In this document: positions 6,948 to 9,083 of the stretch, one piece after another
Position numbering within the stretch: position 1 is the first letter of the stretch
How the letters are laid out: every line of letters starts with the position of its first letter
Assembly (NCBI GenBank): GCA_027335985.1
Contig: DAHWGX010000059.1
Span: 1-9,083, forward strand
Reading direction: 5' to 3'
DNA: 9,083 nucleotides
Source of the DNA: Nitrospirota bacterium
Lineage (GTDB): Bacteria > Nitrospirota_A > Leptospirillia > Leptospirillales > Leptospirillaceae
Notes under the pieces: model-generated
What the model was told of the DNA's origin: nothing
Database searches by the model: none
Seen by the model: only the letters and a program-made list of their open reading frames with translations
Translations under genes and position numbers: made by a program

Positions 6948-7119
6948 GGAAGAGATCTCCAAGAAAATGGAAAGCGACCCGGAATCCCTGACCGGTCTTC
7001 TCTTTTTTCAAGCGGATGATAGAGGGGGCAGGGGGGAGAAAAATCAAGATTTAGTGAAAAGCGGTCGGAAGAGAGTCCGAAGGATACACCGGAGCCCTCT
7101 TCCGATCGGGAAAGAGGCC
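6948..7119. other. spacer between the HAF gene and the TPR lipoprotein gene
   Basis: 172 bases. On the minus strand it begins with the stem-loop at 7117-7096 and contains a second weak hairpin (TCGGA / TCCGA). A poor promoter-like pair, TTGATT and TATCAT, is spaced 20 bases, too wide to trust. It ends with the GGAG ribosome-binding site. Cotranscription of the two genes is possible but not shown. Confidence 0.35.
7096..7117 (-). other. intercistronic stem-loop right after the HAF gene
   Basis: On the minus strand CCTCTTTC pairs with GGAAGAGG (8 bp, one T-G pair) around a six-base loop, two bases after the stop codon. No T-tract follows directly, so it is more likely an mRNA-stabilising or attenuating hairpin than a full terminator. 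It could let the HAF protein be made in excess over the TPR lipoprotein. Confidence 0.4.
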
Positions 7120-8142
7120 TTACCCTTTCTTTAAAGAAAAACGTTGCCGGAAAGCCCTTGCCATCCCCAGAAGGAGCAGGCCGCTTCCGACCAGGACCAC
7201 GGCCGGAGGTTCCGGAGTGGCCGAGACGGAGGAGACGGGAGTGCCCAGGAAACCATAAGTTCCCGAAGAATTCGTATAATAACCGACAACATCTCCCGAA
7301 TCGTTAACTCCCCGCACGACGGTTTGTGTGGCTCCCGGAACACTGATGGTTGTGAAGGCCCCATTTTCATCAATAAAACTTTGGAATAAACTATAACCAG
7401 AAATAGCCCCTACCATGTACCCATTGTCACTAATCCCATAGAGCACAAGATTATCATTGGGATTGGGGGCGCTGATAGAGGTAAATGTTCCATTGCTGTC
7501 AAGAAATCCTACTGATAGAAAATTATTATTTTCATAGCTTCCTACAATCTCCCCGGAATCATTGATTCCATAGGCTCCGGAATAACGGTTAACCCCAGAA
7601 GGATCAATACGCGTATAAGTTCCATTATTATACAAAAAACCATTACTATATCCAGTTGATGGATTATAATAGTTTGAACCCACTACTTCATCACTATTGT
7701 TTATTCCTCGGGGTGACACAGGAAATGAAGTATCGGAGGGTTGAGAAAGGTTAGAATAAGTCCCATTATTATCGATAAAATAATTGTTGGAGAATGTACT
7801 TCCCACTACGGCTCCATTATTGTTGATTCCGAACACCTCAGTCCCTTGACTCGGAACTTGAATATTAGTAAAAGATCCATGATTATCAATATATCCATAA
7901 CCAAAATAAATTCTAGACCCTGAGATTACCCCGGAATTGTTTATGCCGAAGGCATGATTTTGCTCTCCCGTTGTTCCTTCATTTATTCCATTTACTGTTT
8001 CAGGCGTAAAAATGGTCGAATAGGAGTATGATAGAGCCTGGGCTTCCGGAAGATGCCCTCCCCATCCGAAACCCATTGCCAGCAATCCCAGAAGAAGACC
8101 CTTTGAAACATGAATCTTGAGCCGACTGTCTACCTTTCGCAT
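7120..8142 (-). CDS. secreted HAF-repeat protein with PEP-CTERM sorting signal
   Basis: This encodes 340 residues. The ATG at 8142 is chosen over an in-frame codon at 8193 because GGAGG stands 5 bases before it and the signal peptide then starts at residue 1 (MRKVDSRLKIHVSKG, hydrophobic core LLLGLLAMGFGWGG, likely cleavage after AQA at residue 36). Six repeats of about 39-46 residues follow, each with a GIN(N/D)SG-x-VVGS-type core (near residues 64, 103, 144, 190, 234, 276), mostly followed by a (F/Y)xDxNGT(F/Y)T strand. These are HAF repeats, probably a six-bladed beta structure. The C-terminus has PEP at 310-312, hydrophobic residues 314-328 and a basic end (RAFRQR), a typical PEP-CTERM signal for exosortase processing. 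The protein is Asn/Ser/Gly-rich and has no Cys. It is predicted to be surface or matrix material; its exact role is unknown. The repeat region is much more AT-rich than the two ends of the gene. A putative sigma-54 promoter lies upstream. Confidence 0.9.
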   Translation of the reverse strand: MRKVDSRLKIHVSKGLLLGLLAMGFGWGGHLPEAQALSYSYSTIFTPETVNGINEGTTGEQNHAFGINNSGVISGSRIYFGYGYIDNHGSFTNIQVPSQGTEVFGINNNGAVVGSTFSNNYFIDNNGTYSNLSQPSDTSFPVSPRGINNSDEVVGSNYYNPSTGYSNGFLYNNGTYTRIDPSGVNRYSGAYGINDSGEIVGSYENNNFLSVGFLDSNGTFTSISAPNPNDNLVLYGISDNGYMVGAISGYSLFQSFIDENGAFTTISVPGATQTVVRGVNDSGDVVGYYTNSSGTYGFLGTPVSSVSATPEPPAVVLVGSGLLLLGMARAFRQRFSLKKG

Positions 8143-8225
8143 TGGAACCTCCGGTTTAGTAGGATCTGTAATGCGATATTTCCATCTCTCCACTAATAAA
8201 AAAATGAATATTTCAAATTTTATTC

Positions 8226-8241
8226 AGCATAAAATATGCCA
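8226..8241 (-). promoter_or_regulatory. putative sigma-54 (-24/-12) promoter of the HAF gene
   Basis: The minus strand reads TGGCATATTTTATGCT. The -24 GG and -12 GC are exactly 10 bases apart, and the TGGCA and TGCT blocks fit the consensus TGGCAC-N5-TTGC. The start of transcription would fall near 8215, giving a leader of about 70 bases before the GGAGG-ATG. Known PEP-CTERM/exopolysaccharide systems often use sigma-54 with the PrsK/PrsR regulators, which fits. The same bases also form the dyad GCATA-TTT-TATGC in AT-rich DNA, so chance is possible. Confidence 0.55.
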
Positions 8242-8281
8242 AATTATAAAAACATTTAAATTTCTATATTTTCAAAGGACC

Positions 8282-8300
8282 CTTGTCGGACAAGTGTCAG
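8282..8300. promoter_or_regulatory. dyad and 11-bp-phased repeat upstream of the sigma-54 site
   Basis: CTTGTC-G-GACAAG (8282-8294) is a perfect 6-bp inverted repeat, and TGTC recurs 11 bases later (8295-8298) in a partial direct repeat. Its centre is about 48 bases upstream of the -24 element, a plausible distance for an enhancer-binding protein. The binding protein is not known from this window. Confidence 0.4.
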
Positions 8301-8711
8301 AACTCTTTACGGATCCCTAGGATTTCTGTTAGTAATTTTTACACTTTTCGTAAGCCTTCGTTGAACGCTTAGCGCTGATCTCCCGGGGCTAAGGGGAGAA
8401 AAAGTTGAGACGGAAGTTTTTTCTAGGAGGAGTGAAAAAGACTTTTCTCTTTAAGGAAGACCAGAATCATGCCGGAAGAGATCACCGATTCCCTTACCGT
8501 ACAGGGAGGATTTCTGGCCTTTGGGACAATCTCAAGAGGATGAAACTTTGGAGCGCGACACATCTTACGACTCCCTTAATCAGAGGGAGGTCTGAATCTA
8601 TGTCGATCCGAACTGCATCTTCTGCAACCGTCTCTGGAAGCATATGCCCCCCGGTCGGCCGTTTTCCCGTCAGATCGGGTATCTCTCCTAAAAGGGGAGC
8701 CGGGCATGGGA
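8301..8711. other. long gene-free stretch between higA and the HAF promoter region
   Basis: No convincing gene. Several reading frames exist, but they lack good start sites or recognisable motifs, and the longest plus-strand one runs antisense into higA. A 24-codon plus-strand frame (8469-8543) has a weak AAGGA site 11 bases before it and no family resemblance. The minus-strand frame 8494-8715 starts with TTG overlapping the higA stop and is also unrecognised. Small inverted repeats are present, including CTTAGC/GCTAAG near 8369-8393 and the hairpin at 8569-8592. It may contain gene remnants. Confidence 0.4.
8569..8592 (+). other. bulged 8-bp hairpin in the gene-free stretch
   Basis: GAC+TCCCT (8569-8576), seven-base loop, AGGGA (8584-8588), one-base bulge, GTC (8590-8592). 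No T-tract on either side, so it is not a typical terminator. It could be part of a small RNA or an old recombination site; nothing more can be said. Confidence 0.3.
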
Positions 8712-9056
8712 TCAAACGCGTTCCAGCGGTTGGGTCGCATTCAGAGACGATCCTAGGAGTTGTTCGGATTTTTCCAATTCAAAGGCGGCTTGCAGATCGA
8801 TCCAGTATTGCGGCGACTGCCCAAAAACCGGCCCGAACCGCAACGCCAGTTCCGCGGTCACCGGCCTCGTTCCATTGATCACATGAAACACACGCATCGC
8901 CGAAATGCCGGAAGCATTGGCAAATTCGACCTGCGAAACCCTGAAATCCTCCAGCATCTCCCGCAAGAAAACCCCGGGGTGGAGAGGAGGCATATTCTCC
9001 CCGGTGGCGATATCCGAAAAGTCCGTATTCTTCAGCTTTTCCCTGATGATTGCCAT
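8712..9056 (-). CDS. higA: HigA-type antitoxin, XRE-family helix-turn-helix
   Basis: This encodes 114 residues, with AGGAGG 5 bases before the ATG. MPPLHPGVFLREMLE (residues 22-36) followed by a helix-turn-helix at about 40-61 (VSQVEFANASGISAMRVFHV then ING) and TAELALRFGPVFGQSPQYWIDLQAAFELE (about 68-96, quoted in part) is the classic HigA pattern. It neutralises the HigB mRNA-cleaving toxin and normally represses its own operon. The first 21 residues (MAIIREKLKNTDFSDIATGE) extend beyond the shortest HigA proteins and may contact the toxin. The toxin gene precedes it and is cut by the window edge. The operator is outside the window. Confidence 0.9.
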   Translation of the reverse strand: MAIIREKLKNTDFSDIATGENMPPLHPGVFLREMLEDFRVSQVEFANASGISAMRVFHVINGTRPVTAELALRFGPVFGQSPQYWIDLQAAFELEKSEQLLGSSLNATQPLERV

Positions 9057-9065
9057 AACAGCCTC

Positions 9066-9083
9066 CTAATGCTGATCGACAAT
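9066..9083 (-). CDS. higB: probable 3' end of the higB toxin gene
   Basis: Only the last five codons and the stop are in the window: I-V-D-Q-H then TAG. HigB/RelE-like toxins often end in a VDxxH-type tail close to their antitoxin gene. The stop lies 9 bases before the higA start, and the AGGAGG of higA overlaps its end, as expected for a higBA operon. So little sequence is visible that the call rests mostly on context. Confidence 0.5.
   Translation of the reverse strand: MVDQH

Noticed and set aside
6960..6985. GG-N10-GC (minus strand) before the TPR lipoprotein gene as a sigma-54 promoter
   Set aside because: Only the two dinucleotides match; the predicted start would fall on the ribosome-binding site.
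7120..8142. The HAF repeats as a CRISPR or DNA tandem repeat
   Set aside because: The periodicity is at protein level, with unequal units of 39-46 residues and diverged DNA; no spacer-repeat pattern.
8243..8275. Sigma-70 promoter (TTGAAA and TATAAT, minus strand) for the HAF gene
   Set aside because: The spacer is 21 bases, too long; AT-rich DNA gives such matches by chance. The sigma-54 reading has exact spacing, though a weak second promoter cannot be excluded.
8469..8543. 24-codon plus-strand frame MPEEITDSLTVQ... as a gene
   Set aside because: Weak ribosome-binding site, no resemblance to a known peptide, ends quickly; kept only as a note in the gene-free stretch.

Overview
The window looks like chromosomal DNA of a Gram-negative (diderm) bacterium that has a PEP-CTERM/exosortase protein-sorting system. 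The evidence is a HAF-repeat protein with a PEP-CTERM tail, a giant TPR lipoprotein of the PEP-CTERM system (PrsT type), a COG3014-type protein and a small lipoprotein with a lipobox. Most genes are GC-rich. A Nitrospirota such as Leptospirillum would fit, but this is a guess from gene content, not a proof.

Layout, left to right. Bases 2-1402 (+ strand) hold the 3' part of a COG3014-like gene and a small lipoprotein gene with a single NHL-type repeat. Bases 1489-3354 are a complete ISKra4-family-like insertion sequence. It has 24-bp imperfect terminal inverted repeats, a 7-bp direct repeat at its ends, and two minus-strand reading frames (a small Cys-rich accessory ORF and a DDE transposase) joined through a nine-A slippery run. 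The IS sits exactly at the left arm of a Rho-independent terminator, just before a tRNA-His(GTG) gene with encoded G-1 and CCA (3454-3529, + strand).

From about 3642 to the right end every gene is on the minus strand. Reading in the direction of transcription, these are the end of higB at the window edge, the antitoxin gene higA (9056-8712), about 570 bases without a convincing gene, the PEP-CTERM/HAF-repeat secreted protein (8142-7120), and the 1101-residue TPR lipoprotein (6947-3642). A near-consensus sigma-54 promoter (-24 TGGC / -12 TGCT, correct spacing) lies about 85 bases before the HAF gene, with a dyad and an 11-bp-phased repeat further upstream that could bind an enhancer-binding protein.

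How it may work together: the HAF protein would be exported, held by its C-terminal PEP-CTERM anchor and processed by an exosortase encoded elsewhere. The TPR lipoprotein is the usual periplasmic/outer-membrane partner of the exopolysaccharide/PEP-CTERM system. No exosortase, polysaccharide-synthesis or regulator gene is inside the window. I see no wholly new system. The points most worth a second look are the putative sigma-54 control of the HAF gene, the mosaic base composition of that gene, the IS targeting of a terminator, and the IS frameshift and operator-like signals.
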